Assembly: GCA_025363815.1 (NCBI GenBank)
Contig: JANYLB010000054.1
Span: 1 to 64,000, forward strand
Source: Actinomycetes bacterium
GTDB lineage: Bacteria > Actinomycetota > Acidimicrobiia > IMCC26256 > JANYLB01
Reading direction: 5' to 3'
DNA length: 64,000 nucleotides
The notes beneath the pieces were generated by a model. The model made no database searches, had not been told where the DNA came from, and saw nothing but the letters and a program-made list of their open reading frames with translations. Position numbers and translations under genes: made by a program. Below are positions 43,256 to 53,016 of this stretch, one piece after another (positions within the stretch are counted from its first letter, which is position 1; each line of letters opens with the position of its first letter).

Positions 43256-44215
43256 ATGAGCCTCCATACCTTCGCTCAGAAGGTTCTCCAGCTCGTGGTC
43301 GTGTTGTTGGTCGTCACCTTCTTCTCGTTCTGTCTCATCAAGCTGATCCCGGGTGATCCGGTGTCGAAGATCATCCCGTTCGGGACCAATTTGCAGAAAG
43401 CGCAACTCCGCAGGGATCTCGGACTCGACACTTCGTTCATCTCCCAGTACCTCACGTGGTTGCGAGACATCCTGACCGGCGACTTCGGTCGCTACTACAA
43501 CAACAACGCGTCGGTATCGAGCCAGCTCACCAAATCCCTTCCGGTCTCGCTGGAGCTCATGGTCTACGCGCAGGTGTTCGCGATGTTGTTCGCGATCCCG
43601 CTTGGAATCCTCACCGCCTACCGGAGTGGCTCCAAGTTCGACGGTGCCACCAACACGATCGCGTTCGGTCTCCTCGCGCTCCCCAACTTCGTGCTCGCCA
43701 TCATCCTGGCTGTCTACGTAGGCGCCAAGTGGAAGTTGTTACCCACCCAGAGCACGCTTGATCCGTTCCCGCTTAGCCCCATCGACAACTGGCGCTACAT
43801 GCTGATGCCGACGATCGCGCTCGCCGTAGGCCAGATCGCGGTCTACCTCCGCCTTCTACGCAGCGACATGATCGCGACCCTCCAGGAAGACTTCATCACC
43901 ACCGCGAAAGCCAAGGGCATCCCGAACCGCAAGATCCTGCTCAAGCACGCGCTGCGGCCATCGAGCCTCACCTTGCTCACGGTGGCCGGCCTCAACGTCG
44001 GTGCCCTGATCGGCGGCGCCGTCGTGATCGAGGTGATCTTCGGCCTGCCGGGCCTCGGGTACCGGATCTACCAGGCGATTCTCGCCCGCGAGTACGTCGC
44101 GCTCCAGAGCTACGTCGCGCTCATCGCGATCGCCTACGTGCTCGTGAACTTCGCGGTCGACGTCCTCTACTCCGTTCTCGACCCGAGGATCCGCCATGTC
44201 CGAGCAGCGGCGTAA
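43256..44215 (+). CDS. ABC transporter permease, DppB-type
   Basis: A 319-residue inner-membrane permease with six predicted transmembrane segments. The N-terminal domain VVVLLVVTFFSFCLIKLIPGDP is the DppB signature, and the EAA-like loop appears as ATLQEDFITTAKAKGIPNRKILLKHALRP near 213. The gap to the binding protein is 52 bp. It overlaps the next permease by 20 bp. Confidence 0.93.
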   Translation: MSLHTFAQKVLQLVVVLLVVTFFSFCLIKLIPGDPVSKIIPFGTNLQKAQLRRDLGLDTSFISQYLTWLRDILTGDFGRYYNNNASVSSQLTKSLPVSLELMVYAQVFAMLFAIPLGILTAYRSGSKFDGATNTIAFGLLALPNFVLAIILAVYVGAKWKLLPTQSTLDPFPLSPIDNWRYMLMPTIALAVGQIAVYLRLLRSDMIATLQEDFITTAKAKGIPNRKILLKHALRPSSLTLLTVAGLNVGALIGGAVVIEVIFGLPGLGYRIYQAILAREYVALQSYVALIAIAYVLVNFAVDVLYSVLDPRIRHVRAAA

Positions 44216-45188
44216 CCCCGCGAACCCCGTTGCGCTCCCGGGTAAGGACGAGGGCACAGCGTCGGAGCGGCTGGTAGCCGACTCCGTACTCGGGGGGATG
44301 CCGGCCGACTCGGCCACCATCCAAGAGGCAGCGATAACCGCGATGACCGCGAGCGGCCGCGCCCGCAAGCGCGCCAAGCTCGGGGTAGCCGCCTGGCTGG
44401 CGATCTTCTGGATGGGTCTCCTCGTCTTCTGTGCAGTGTTCGCGTCGCTCCTCCCCCTCGCCGATCCAATCAGCAGCACTGATGCCGCCGCTATCGGAAA
44501 GGGCTCGAGCGCCGATCACATCATGGGCGTCGACTCCATCGGCCGAGACCTGCTTTCCCGCGTCGTCTTCGGCATCCGGGCCTCGCTCGAGATCGGTGTC
44601 GGTTCGGTCGCGATCGGCTTCGTCGTCGGCGGATTCCTCGGCCTTGTCGGCGGGTACTTCAAAGGCCGCCTGGGAAGCCTGATCGCCGGTTTGCTCGACA
44701 CACTGCTCGCGTTCCCGGCCCTGATCCTCGCGCTGGCCATCGTCGCGTTCCTCGGCCAATCGACCCTGAACATCACCATCGCGCTCGCGATCGTCGCCAC
44801 GCCGATCCTCGCCCGCATCTCGCGCGCAAGTGCACTCAGCTGGTCGGAGCGCGAGTTCGTGCTCGCGGCCCGAGCTCAGGGCGCCAAGCATTTCCGCATC
44901 ATCTGGCGGGAGATCTTCCCGAACGTTCTCCCCGCGATGCTGTCGATCGCGGTGCTCGGCATTGCCGTCGCGATCGTGGCCGAGGGTGGGCTCAGCGTGC
45001 TCGGAGTCGGCGTGAAGCTTCCGACCCCGTCGTGGGGGAACATCATCCAGGGTGGCCTCCCCGACATCCGCACCGCGCCGAACATCGTGCTCTTCCCGTC
45101 GATGGTCATCTTCCTCACCGTGCTGTCCCTCAACTATCTCGGTGACGTGGTCCGGGCGCGGTTCGACGTCAGGGAGAGTGGGCTTTGA
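44196..45188 (+). CDS. ABC transporter permease, DppC-type
   Basis: A 330-residue permease. An N-terminal cytoplasmic extension of ~60 residues (MSEQRRNPANPVALPGKDEG) precedes the first membrane segment. The DppC signature HIMGVDSIGRDLLSRVVFGIR lies near 108, and the EAA loop is EREFVLAARAQGAKHFRIIWREIFPN near 220. The start is ATG 44196, 20 bp inside the preceding gene; its stop overlaps the next start (TTGA). Confidence 0.93.
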   Translation: MSEQRRNPANPVALPGKDEGTASERLVADSVLGGMPADSATIQEAAITAMTASGRARKRAKLGVAAWLAIFWMGLLVFCAVFASLLPLADPISSTDAAAIGKGSSADHIMGVDSIGRDLLSRVVFGIRASLEIGVGSVAIGFVVGGFLGLVGGYFKGRLGSLIAGLLDTLLAFPALILALAIVAFLGQSTLNITIALAIVATPILARISRASALSWSEREFVLAARAQGAKHFRIIWREIFPNVLPAMLSIAVLGIAVAIVAEGGLSVLGVGVKLPTPSWGNIIQGGLPDIRTAPNIVLFPSMVIFLTVLSLNYLGDVVRARFDVRESGL

Positions 45189-46381
45189 GCCTGCTACGGC
45201 GCCGCCGGAGCACTGAGTTCATCCCGGCCGCCGACCGCTATCCGGTCGAGCCGCTTGCCGGCGCGCTCCTGGAGGTCACCGACATTCGCACCCACTTCGA
45301 GACGAGTCGGGGGCTTGTCCGCGCCGTCGACGGCGTGAGCTTCTCGCTTGAACGCGGCAAGACGCTCGGCATCGTCGGCGAGTCCGGATCCGGCAAGTCG
45401 GTGCTTTCCCGCTCGGTGATGGGGCTGCTACCCAAGAACGGCGTGGTCCGCTCCGGGTCGATTCGCTTCGAAGGCCGCGACACCTCGCAACTCGCACCCG
45501 ATGACCAACGCAAGCTCTGGGGCACCCAGATGTCGATGGTCTTCCAGGACCCGATGACATCGCTAAACCCGGTGATGAAGATCGGCAACCAGATCACCGA
45601 GCCGTTGCTCTACCACCTCGACATCTCGAAGTCCTTCGCGCGCGAGACCGCGGTGTCGCTGCTCTCGTCGGTCGGCATCCCCGAGCCCGAGCGCCGTATG
45701 AAGCAGTACCCGCACGAGATGTCGGGCGGCATGCGCCAGCGGGTGATGATCGCGATCGCGATCGCCTGCGGCCCGAAGCTCCTCTTCGCCGACGAACCCA
45801 CCACCGCGCTCGACGTCACCGTGCAGGCCCAGATCCTCGATCTGCTCCAGGCCCAGCAGAGGGAACGCTTCATGGCCATGATCCTCGTGACCCACGACCT
45901 CGGCGTTGTCGCAGGGCGTACCGATGAGATCGCGGTGATGTACGCCGGAAAGATCGTCGAAAAGGCCCCGACGCGCACACTGTTCTCCCAGATGCGGATG
46001 CCCTACACCGAAGCGCTCATGCACTCGATCCCGAAGCTCTCCAACCCGAGCCACACCCGCCTCAACGTGATCCCAGGGCGACCGCCCGACCTCGTAAGCC
46101 CGCCGAAGGGCTGCAACTTCAGCCCCCGTTGCCCCTACGTCCAGGACAAGTGCCGAAAAGAGGAGCCTCCGCTCGTCCGCGCCGAGGCTGCCGGGCACGA
46201 GTACGCATGCTGGTTTCCGGCAGGTACGCCACAAGGTCGGGCCGCGCTCGAGCGAAACGTCGTCGCCGGCGCCATGTCGGGCGTCACAGCGGAGACGGTG
46301 CGGGTTGGTACCACCCCCATCGGCGGTGGAATCAAGAGTGGCACGACAACGACGGCCCCTTCGACCGAAGGGTCGACCTGA
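45185..46381 (+). CDS. ABC transporter ATPase, DppD-type
   Basis: A 398-residue ATPase. Walker A is [12 protein letters not shown] near 62, signature [14 protein letters not shown] near 180, Walker [13 protein letters not shown] near 199. The C-terminal oligopeptide-transporter extension ([26 protein letters not shown]) carries the Cys pattern that in DppD/OppD homologues can bind an iron-sulfur cluster. The start is TTG 45185, overlapping the permease stop. The C-terminal ~40 residues are Gly/Thr-rich. It pairs with the next ATPase. Confidence 0.93.
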   Translation: MSLLRRRRSTEFIPAADRYPVEPLAGALLEVTDIRTHFETSRGLVRAVDGVSFSLERGKTLGIVGESGSGKSVLSRSVMGLLPKNGVVRSGSIRFEGRDTSQLAPDDQRKLWGTQMSMVFQDPMTSLNPVMKIGNQITEPLLYHLDISKSFARETAVSLLSSVGIPEPERRMKQYPHEMSGGMRQRVMIAIAIACGPKLLFADEPTTALDVTVQAQILDLLQAQQRERFMAMILVTHDLGVVAGRTDEIAVMYAGKIVEKAPTRTLFSQMRMPYTEALMHSIPKLSNPSHTRLNVIPGRPPDLVSPPKGCNFSPRCPYVQDKCRKEEPPLVRAEAAGHEYACWFPAGTPQGRAALERNVVAGAMSGVTAETVRVGTTPIGGGIKSGTTTTAPSTEGST

Positions 46382-47379
46382 TGGCGGGTAGCGGCACCGC
46401 ACACCTGCGCGATCCCGCCGACACGCTGCTGCGGGTCGAAAACCTCGTCGTCGAGTTCAGCGCCGGACGCAATCGCAAGGTCCACGCGGTCTCCGACGTC
46501 AGCTTCGACGTCATGGAGGGTGAGACCCTCGGGCTCGTCGGCGAATCCGGTTGCGGGAAGTCGACGACCGGGCGCGCGGTGATGCAGCTCCCCCACCCGA
46601 CCTCGGGCAAAGTCGAGTTTGAAGGCGTCGATCTCGCGTCGCTCTCGGGCGAGGAGCTTCGCCGCACGCGCACACGCCTGCAGATGATCTTTCAGGACCC
46701 CATCTCCTCGCTGAACCCCCGTCGGCGGGTACGCGACCTCGTCGCCGAAGGCCTCAACATCTGGAATATCGGCGACGACGCATCGCGCGACGCGAAGGTC
46801 CGCGAAGTACTCGACGCTGTCGGCATCGATCCCGACGCAGCCGGACCTAGGCGCCCGCATGAGTTCTCGGGCGGGCAGTGCCAGCGGATCTCAATCGCCC
46901 GGGCGGTCGTCACCGACCCCCGCCTGATCATCTGCGACGAGCCGGTATCGGCGCTCGACGTTTCGGTGCAGGCCCAGATCATCAACCTGCTCGAAGACAT
47001 GAAGGCCCGCTACGGCCTCACCATGATCTTCATCGCGCACGACCTCGCGGTCGTGAAGAACATCAGCGACCGGGTCGCCGTCATGTATCTCGGGAAGCTT
47101 TGCGAGGTCGGCAACCCCGAGGAGATCTACGCCGCTCCGGCGCACCCGTACACTGCAGCGCTGCTCTCGGCGATCCCGGTGCCCGACCCACTGGTAAGGC
47201 CCCGCGAGATCCCAGGCGTCGGCGGCGAGATCCCGTCTCCCCTCGCGCCGCCGAGCGGCTGTCGCTTCCGGACCCGCTGCCCGCGCGCCACAGAGGTGTG
47301 CGCTGAGCAAGAGCCGATCATGCGCGAGGTACAGCCGAACCATTTCGTGGCCTGCCACTTCCCGATCGCACCCGCCTAA
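46381..47379 (+). CDS. ABC transporter ATPase, DppF-type
   Basis: A 332-residue ATPase. Walker A GESGCGKSTTGRAVMQL near 55, signature SGGQCQRISIARAVV near 163, Walker B LIICDEPVSALD near 182, and the C-terminal PSGCRFRTRCPRATEVC Cys cluster seen in DppF/OppF. ATG 46381 overlaps the preceding stop (ATGA); the longer frame to 46129 would lie inside the previous gene and is rejected. It is the last gene of a complete importer operon, followed by a strong hairpin. Confidence 0.93.
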   Translation: MAGSGTAHLRDPADTLLRVENLVVEFSAGRNRKVHAVSDVSFDVMEGETLGLVGESGCGKSTTGRAVMQLPHPTSGKVEFEGVDLASLSGEELRRTRTRLQMIFQDPISSLNPRRRVRDLVAEGLNIWNIGDDASRDAKVREVLDAVGIDPDAAGPRRPHEFSGGQCQRISIARAVVTDPRLIICDEPVSALDVSVQAQIINLLEDMKARYGLTMIFIAHDLAVVKNISDRVAVMYLGKLCEVGNPEEIYAAPAHPYTAALLSAIPVPDPLVRPREIPGVGGEIPSPLAPPSGCRFRTRCPRATEVCAEQEPIMREVQPNHFVACHFPIAPA

Positions 47380-47385
47380 CCCGGT

Positions 47386-47454
47386 CCCAACCAATGCTTT
47401 GGCGTCAGAAAACCCCAAATAGTTGGGGTTCTTGACGCCAAAGCACTGGTTGGG
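47386..47454. terminator. Long-stem hairpin element copy 2, likely bidirectional terminator
   Basis: The 22-base arm 47386-47407 pairs with 47433-47454 with one mismatch. The 25-nt loop contains AACCCCAA/TTGGGGTT as a second stem. It sits exactly between the convergent DppF and ABC-F genes. Its core (CTTTGGCGTCA ... TGACGCCAAAG) and loop length match the element at 12011-12057. Confidence 0.75.
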
Positions 47455-47455
47455 A

Positions 47456-49060
47456 TCAGAGCTCGATGGTACGGGTGACGTCGAGGCTCTGGAGAAAGCG
47501 GCGGTCGTGGGTGACGAGTACCAATGTGGCGGTGTAGCCGTCGAGGGCGGCCTCGAGCTGTTCGATCGCGGGGAGATCGAGGTGGTTGGTCGGCTCGTCG
47601 AGGACCAGGCAGTTCGACTCCGAGGCGGCGAGGGCCGCGAGTATCGCCCGGCTTCGCTCTCCCGGCGACAGCATCGCGGGTGGTCGTGCGACCGCGTCGG
47701 CGTCTAGACCGAGCTTCGCGAGTTGCGATCGGGCTTCGGTGACGAGGAGCCCGGTGCGCGCACAGAACGCAGCGAGCAGCGGGCCTTCGGTCGCGAGCAC
47801 TGTCCGGGCCTGATCCAGCGTGGAAAAGCGCACGCCCGGTCCGATCCATCGGGACCCGGAGTCGAGCACCTGCTCACCAAGGAGCGCGCGCAGCAGAGTC
47901 GTCTTCCCGCTGCCGTTCGGTCCGACGATCGCAATCCGCTCCCGCCATTGGATCTCGAGGTTGATTGGTCCGAGGGTGAACGCGCCACGGCGCACGACGG
48001 CAGAATCGAGCCGAGCGACAACGGCACCACTGCGCTCCCCCGCTTCGAGCACGAGGTCGAGGCGCCACCCCTCCCACGGCTTGTCGACGGCCCGTGATTC
48101 GAGCCGCTCGCGGGCGCGGTCAGTCTGCTTCGCCTTCGCGGCTTGCTTCTCGCTCGACTGCTTGGCCTTGTGGCGAATGAACTTGTCGGTCTCGCCACTG
48201 CGTTTCACCGCGCGCACGCCCTGCTCGGACCACGCCCGCTGCGTCTGCGCGCGAGTCGAGAGCGAGCGTCGCTCCGACTGGTACTTCTCGTATGCGTCGG
48301 ACTGCTGGCCTCGCGCCAACTCGCGGGCGGAGACATAGTCGGTCCATCCGCCGGCGTACTCCACCGAACGGTGTGAATGCTCCTCGATCTCGATGATCCG
48401 TTCGACCGTACCGTCGAGAAACGCACGATCGTGTGAGACGACCACGAGTGCGCTTGGCGTCTCGGCCACGAATCGTTCGAGCCGATCGAGACCGACAAAG
48501 TCGAGGTCGTTGGTGGGTTCGTCGAGTAGCAACACCTCGAAGCGGGCGAGCAGGATGACCGCGAGCGCGGCCCGCGCGGCCTGTCCTCCTGAAAGCGCGC
48601 CGACACGAATCGCGAGCCGGTCGGCCGGGAGGCCCAGATCGGCGCACACCACTGCGGCGCGCACTTCGAGGTCGTCGCCGCCGAGCGCCAGAAACCTCTC
48701 AAGTGCTTCGGTGTACGCGTCGAGGCTGGCGGGATCCGCGGCGAGCTCCTCGGTGCGAACGTCGAGATCTATTGATGCTCGCTGCACCCCCGTACGGCGT
48801 GCGAGGTAGTCGAACAGCACCTCGTCGGGCCCGGCGTCGGGTTCCTGGGGCAGGTAGCCGACGGTGGCCGATGCCGGCTGGCGCTCCACCCGCCCTCCAT
48901 CGACCGGACAGAGCCCGGCGAGCACCCGCAGGAATGTCGACTTGCCGATGCCGTTCGGCCCCACGATGCCGACGCGCTGGCCCGGACCAACCGTCAGCGA
49001 GACGGCGTCGAGTACGAGCTGCCCACCTCGATGAACCGTTACGTCGCGGGCCACCAACAT
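47456..49060 (-). CDS. ABC-F-type ribosome-associated ATPase
   Basis: A 534-residue ABC-F protein with two ABC domains and no membrane segments. The first Walker A is GPNGIGKSTFLRV near 36, signature LSGGQAARAALAV near 155; the second Walker A is GPNGSGKTTLLRA near 370 and Walker B CLVLDEPTNHLDL near 495. The helical, charged linker between the domains (about 250-330) corresponds to the P-site tRNA-interaction motif of ABC-F factors. It probably acts in translation or confers resistance to ribosome-targeting antibiotics; which is not clear from sequence. Confidence 0.9.
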   Translation of the reverse strand: MLVARDVTVHRGGQLVLDAVSLTVGPGQRVGIVGPNGIGKSTFLRVLAGLCPVDGGRVERQPASATVGYLPQEPDAGPDEVLFDYLARRTGVQRASIDLDVRTEELAADPASLDAYTEALERFLALGGDDLEVRAAVVCADLGLPADRLAIRVGALSGGQAARAALAVILLARFEVLLLDEPTNDLDFVGLDRLERFVAETPSALVVVSHDRAFLDGTVERIIEIEEHSHRSVEYAGGWTDYVSARELARGQQSDAYEKYQSERRSLSTRAQTQRAWSEQGVRAVKRSGETDKFIRHKAKQSSEKQAAKAKQTDRARERLESRAVDKPWEGWRLDLVLEAGERSGAVVARLDSAVVRRGAFTLGPINLEIQWRERIAIVGPNGSGKTTLLRALLGEQVLDSGSRWIGPGVRFSTLDQARTVLATEGPLLAAFCARTGLLVTEARSQLAKLGLDADAVARPPAMLSPGERSRAILAALAASESNCLVLDEPTNHLDLPAIEQLEAALDGYTATLVLVTHDRRFLQSLDVTRTIEL

Positions 49061-49104
49061 CGCCTCACCCTACGATTCGCGGCGAGGGCGGCAGGCGGCA
49101 AAGC

Positions 49105-51489
49105 TCAGGCGGCAATCGCCGCCTGAGTCGTAGGGGGGCCGAGCGCCACTGCGAGCACCTGCTCTACCGACGACGCAAGGTGAAAGGTCATCGCCTCCCG
49201 CACCGCCTCGGGCACATCGTCGAGGTCGGGTCCGTTGCGGGACGGCAGGATAACCGTGGTGAGCCCGGCGCGTTGCGCCGCGAGCACCTTCTGTTTCAAC
49301 CCGCCGATCGGCAGGACGCGGCCCTGCAAAGTGACTTCCCCTGTCATCCCGACATAGCCGCGCACCGGTCGGCCGGTGAGCAGGCTGACGAGCGCCGCCG
49401 TGATGGTGACGCCGGCTGACGGTCCGTCTTTCGGAACGGCGCCCGCGGGCACGTGCACATGGAACCGGCGGCCGGTGAGCAGAGCCGGATCGACCCCGAG
49501 GTCGGTGGCGTGGGCCCGCACGTAGGAGAGCGCAATCTCGGCCGACTCCTTCATGACGTCGCCGAGCTGACCCGTGAGCGTGAGCCCCGATTCTCCCGGA
49601 GAGCCCGTCGGCACCGCAGTGGCCTCGACGTACAGCACGTCACCACCGATGCCGGTCACGGCGAGACCGGTCGCCACACCCGGCGCCGCGGTGCGGTCCT
49701 CGGTCTCCTCGGCGAGAAAACGAGCCCGACCGAGGTGCGTGCGCACATCGGCGGCCTCAATCGCGATCGGCGGCGACGCCACGTCGGACGCGACCTTCGC
49801 CGCGACCTTGCGGAGCAACTTGGCCAGCTCTCGCTCCAGGTTCCGCACTCCCGCTTCCCTGGTGTAGTCGACCACTACCGAACGGAGCGCGTCGTCGGAG
49901 ACTACGACCTCCTCTGCCAGCAGTCCGTTGCGTTCAAGCTGGCGCGCGAGGAGGTGGTCACGAGCGATCGCAACCTTCTCTTCTTCGGTGTAGCCGTCGA
50001 GCCGCACGACCTCCATACGGTCGAGCAACGGCCCCGGGATCATCTCGGCAACGTTTGCGGTCGCGATGAACAGCACATCGGAGAGATCTAGATCGACTTC
50101 GAGGTAGTGGTCTCGGAACGTGTGGTTCTGCGCCGGGTCGAGCACCTCGAGCAGCGCGCTGGTGGGGTCGCCCCGCCAGTCGGCGCCGAGCTTGTCGATC
50201 TCGTCAAGGAGCACCACCGGGTTCATCGTTCCCGCCTCTTGGAGCGCTCGGGCAATGCGGCCGGGGCGGGCACCGACGTAGGTACGCCGATGACCACGGA
50301 TCTCGGCCTCGTCGCGCACGCCGCCCAGAGCGAGGCGCACGAACTCGCGGCCGGTCGCGCGCGCGACCGACACACCCAGGCAGGTCTTGCCCACGCCGGG
50401 AGGACCCACCAGCGCGAGGATCAGACCGGCGTGGTGATCGGCGAGACCGCGCTGGGACCGAAGCTTGGCGACGGCCAACGCCTCGATGATCCGCTCTTTA
50501 ACGTCGTCGAGACCGTTGTGGTCGGCATCGAGCACGGCGCGAGCCGCGACGACGTCGGCGGTCCGATCTGATCGCACGCCCCACGGCAGCTCGAGGATGG
50601 TGTCGAGCCATGTTCGAATCCAGCCGTGCTCGGGGCTTTGCTCGCCGGTGTGCTCGAGCCGCTCGATCTCGCGGTCGACGGCGGCGCGCACGTCGTCACT
50701 CAGCTCTCGCGCCGCGGCCCGCTCGCGGTATTCCGCGGCACCACCGCCCTCGTCGTCGTCACCCAGCTCCTTGCGGATGGCCGCGAGCTGTTGCCGCAGG
50801 AGAAACTCGCGCTGGCGGCGATCCATCCCCTCGCCCACCTCGGTGCGGATCCGATCCGCGACCTCGTGCTCGGCGAGCGCCTCGCGCGCCCACGCGGTGG
50901 CGCGTTCAACGCGCGCCTCCACGTCGACCGTCTCGAGCAGCTCGAGCTTCTTCTCCGATGGCAGATCGCTCCATGCGCCGAAGCCGTCTGCGAGTGCACC
51001 GGGTTCGGTGGTCGTACGCAACAACTCGGGCAGCCGTCGGGACCGGCGGCGCTCACCGAGCACCGACAGAACGCCGCGCAGCTCGCGCCCGAGGTTGGCC
51101 AACCGCTCCGACTGCGCCGCGTCGGCCACATCGGAGAGGGTTTCGTCGAGCACCTCATCGGCATCGACCCAGAGAGCCACTCCGGTACCGGCGACTCCGG
51201 CACCCAGGCGGGCCCGGTGCAGGCCACGCAAGATCGCGGCATCGACCCCGTTCGGCAGCTCACCCGACTCTTCGACGTGCGCCACCGTGCCCACCCGGGC
51301 GAAGCGCCCGTCGATGCGGGGAACGAGGAGCAGACGGCCGTCGCCGCTGTTGGCCGCGGCCACGGCCGCGCGAGCTTCTTCGGTGTCGAGGGTCAGGGTC
51401 GCCACGGTGTGGGGAAGGACGACCCCCATCGTCAGTGGCAGGACCGGCAGCGCGTTCGCCAGGACCTCAGCGGTTTCCGACTCGGGCAT
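49105..51489 (-). CDS. lon: ATP-dependent protease Lon
   Basis: A 794-residue Lon protease. An N-terminal substrate-recognition domain (about 12-200) and coiled region lead to the AAA+ module with Walker [20 protein letters not shown] near 362. The C-terminal serine-lysine protease domain carries the nucleophile in [12 protein letters not shown] near 690 and Lys in [14 protein letters not shown] near 730. It degrades misfolded and regulatory proteins in the cytoplasm. ATG 51489 follows GGAGAG at 5 bases; a TTG one codon upstream is the alternative. A 10-bp inverted repeat abuts that ribosome-binding site, suggesting control of lon translation or transcription. Confidence 0.95.
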   Translation of the reverse strand: MPESETAEVLANALPVLPLTMGVVLPHTVATLTLDTEEARAAVAAANSGDGRLLLVPRIDGRFARVGTVAHVEESGELPNGVDAAILRGLHRARLGAGVAGTGVALWVDADEVLDETLSDVADAAQSERLANLGRELRGVLSVLGERRRSRRLPELLRTTTEPGALADGFGAWSDLPSEKKLELLETVDVEARVERATAWAREALAEHEVADRIRTEVGEGMDRRQREFLLRQQLAAIRKELGDDDEGGGAAEYRERAAARELSDDVRAAVDREIERLEHTGEQSPEHGWIRTWLDTILELPWGVRSDRTADVVAARAVLDADHNGLDDVKERIIEALAVAKLRSQRGLADHHAGLILALVGPPGVGKTCLGVSVARATGREFVRLALGGVRDEAEIRGHRRTYVGARPGRIARALQEAGTMNPVVLLDEIDKLGADWRGDPTSALLEVLDPAQNHTFRDHYLEVDLDLSDVLFIATANVAEMIPGPLLDRMEVVRLDGYTEEEKVAIARDHLLARQLERNGLLAEEVVVSDDALRSVVVDYTREAGVRNLERELAKLLRKVAAKVASDVASPPIAIEAADVRTHLGRARFLAEETEDRTAAPGVATGLAVTGIGGDVLYVEATAVPTGSPGESGLTLTGQLGDVMKESAEIALSYVRAHATDLGVDPALLTGRRFHVHVPAGAVPKDGPSAGVTITAALVSLLTGRPVRGYVGMTGEVTLQGRVLPIGGLKQKVLAAQRAGLTTVILPSRNGPDLDDVPEAVREAMTFHLASSVEQVLAVALGPPTTQAAIAA

Positions 51490-51497
51490 CAAGGCTC

Positions 51498-51530
51498 TCC
51501 GTTCGCGATCACAGGATTGACGCGAACGGA
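51498..51530. promoter_or_regulatory. 10-bp inverted repeat in the lon leader
   Basis: TCCGTTCGCG (51498-51507) and CGCGAACGGA (51521-51530) pair perfectly with a 13-nt spacer. In the lon mRNA the 3' arm runs into GGAGAG, so a hairpin would mask part of the ribosome-binding site. It could also be an operator. Confidence 0.55.
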
Positions 51531-51611
51531 AGAACCTTCGACACCTCGGACCTATTCCCTACCTCGGCACTCGGGTTTATGCCCGTGCCGCCGAGACGAA
51601 CGAGAGTTGCG

Positions 51612-52103
51612 CTAGCCGGGGAGCTGGCCCTTGATGGCGTCGACCATCGCAGGGTCGTCGGGCGTCATCGTCGGGCTGAAGCGGCCGACGATCTCGCCAC
51701 TCGGGCTGACCAGGAACTTCTCGAAGTTCCAGCGAATGTCGCCGGTGTGGCCGTCGGCCGAGTCGGGAACCTCCGTCAGCTGCTCATAGAGGGCGTGGCG
51801 GCCGTCGCCGTTCACCTCGATCTTCTCGAACAGTGGGAAGGTCACGTTGTAGCTGGTTTCACAGAAGGTCTTGATCTCGTCGGGCGTTCCCGGCTCCTGG
51901 CCCATGAACTGGTTGCACGGGAACCCGAGCACCTCGAACCCCTGCGCGCCGAACTGCTCGTGCAGCTTCTGGAGGCCTTCGTACTGCGGCGTGAGACCGC
52001 ACGCCGAGGCCACGTTCACGAGCAGCAGAGCCTTTCCCTCGTATTCGTGAAGATCGGCGTTGCCACCGTCGAGGCTGTGGATCGGGGCGTCGTAAATGGC
52101 CAT
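51612..52103 (-). CDS. Glutathione peroxidase-family thiol peroxidase
   Basis: A 163-residue GPx-fold protein. The peroxidatic residue is Cys in NVASACGLTPQYEGL near 35, the second Cys is in GFPCNQFMGQEPG near 63-75 with the conserved Gln, and Trp is in WNFEKFLVS near 125. Bacterial Cys-GPx enzymes usually use thioredoxin rather than glutathione to reduce peroxides. ATG 52103 has a GGAGGAA site; the longer frame to 52460 lies in the SDR gene's shadow. It lies between lon and an SDR gene on the same strand. Confidence 0.93.
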   Translation of the reverse strand: MAIYDAPIHSLDGGNADLHEYEGKALLLVNVASACGLTPQYEGLQKLHEQFGAQGFEVLGFPCNQFMGQEPGTPDEIKTFCETSYNVTFPLFEKIEVNGDGRHALYEQLTEVPDSADGHTGDIRWNFEKFLVSPSGEIVGRFSPTMTPDDPAMVDAIKGQLPG

Positions 52104-52188
52104 TCGAGGTTCCTCCGGATCGGCTGGTGAGCAACGGGGGCTCAGCGGGGCCAGTCTACGGATCGTGGGCCCCACCCGGCCGCGGGGC

Positions 52189-52980
52189 TCAACTGTCGCG
52201 GGCCTTGCGCACCTGAGCGGCCATGACCCTGTCGGCAATGGGAGATACCAACCCTCCCGCGCGCCGGAGGAGCCACGTCTGGAAGTCGGCGGTGATGTCG
52301 GATCGGCCCTTCTCGATCCCGCGCACGATCTTCGACGCGACCTTGGCGCCGGACATGACGTTGATGCTGCCGCTCGCGGCCACCGTCTCGGGAGGCTTCG
52401 TCTCGTTCTCGCGAGCAAATCCGGGTGTGTCGGTATCGGGGGGATAGACGCACGAGACATGGATCCCGTGCGGCTTCAGCTCGGATCGCAACGTGTCCAT
52501 CAGCCCCCGCACCGCGTACTTGGCCGGCGCGTACGCGGAGTAGCCGAACACACCGATCAAGCCGGCGGCAGACGACACCCCGACGATCGTTCCCGAGCCC
52601 CGCTCGAGCATCGAGCCGACGACGGCACGAACGCAGTGCAGCGTGCCGAAGTAGTCGAGATCCATCTGGGCTCGGAACACTTCGAGGTCGAGCTGTTCGA
52701 AGTAGCCGGGTCGGGCTTCACCCGCCGACGCAACCAACAGGTCACACGGGCCCTCGGCCGCGGTGAGCTTGGCGAAACCAGCCGTCACCGCGTCGGGCTC
52801 GGTCACGTCGATCGACGCCGTTTGAATCGCCCTGGTCTCACGCTGCGCAGCGGCGAGCCGGGCCCGGTCACGGGCGACCAACGACACCCGCGCGCCGCGC
52901 TCGGCGAGGAGACGGGCGGTCTCGAGCCCAATCCCCGAGGATCCCCCGGTCACAATCGCGTGGATTCCCTGCAGCTCCAT
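52189..52980 (-). CDS. Short-chain dehydrogenase/reductase
   Basis: A 263-residue SDR: VTGGSSGIGLETARLLAERG near 12-31, a catalytic Ser in VSSAAGLIG near 152 and YAPAKYA near 166. The segment DYFGTLHCVRAVVGSML and the C-terminal VASKIVRGIEKGRSDITADFQTWLLRR resemble 3-ketodihydrosphingosine reductase-like SDRs, which carry a late hydrophobic part. The substrate is unassigned. It precedes the glutathione peroxidase by 85 bp on the same strand. Confidence 0.88.
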   Translation of the reverse strand: MELQGIHAIVTGGSSGIGLETARLLAERGARVSLVARDRARLAAAQRETRAIQTASIDVTEPDAVTAGFAKLTAAEGPCDLLVASAGEARPGYFEQLDLEVFRAQMDLDYFGTLHCVRAVVGSMLERGSGTIVGVSSAAGLIGVFGYSAYAPAKYAVRGLMDTLRSELKPHGIHVSCVYPPDTDTPGFARENETKPPETVAASGSINVMSGAKVASKIVRGIEKGRSDITADFQTWLLRRAGGLVSPIADRVMAAQVRKARDS

Positions 52981-53016
52981 TGGGCCAGTCTGCCTCCACT
53001 CCGGGCTCGGTTACGA

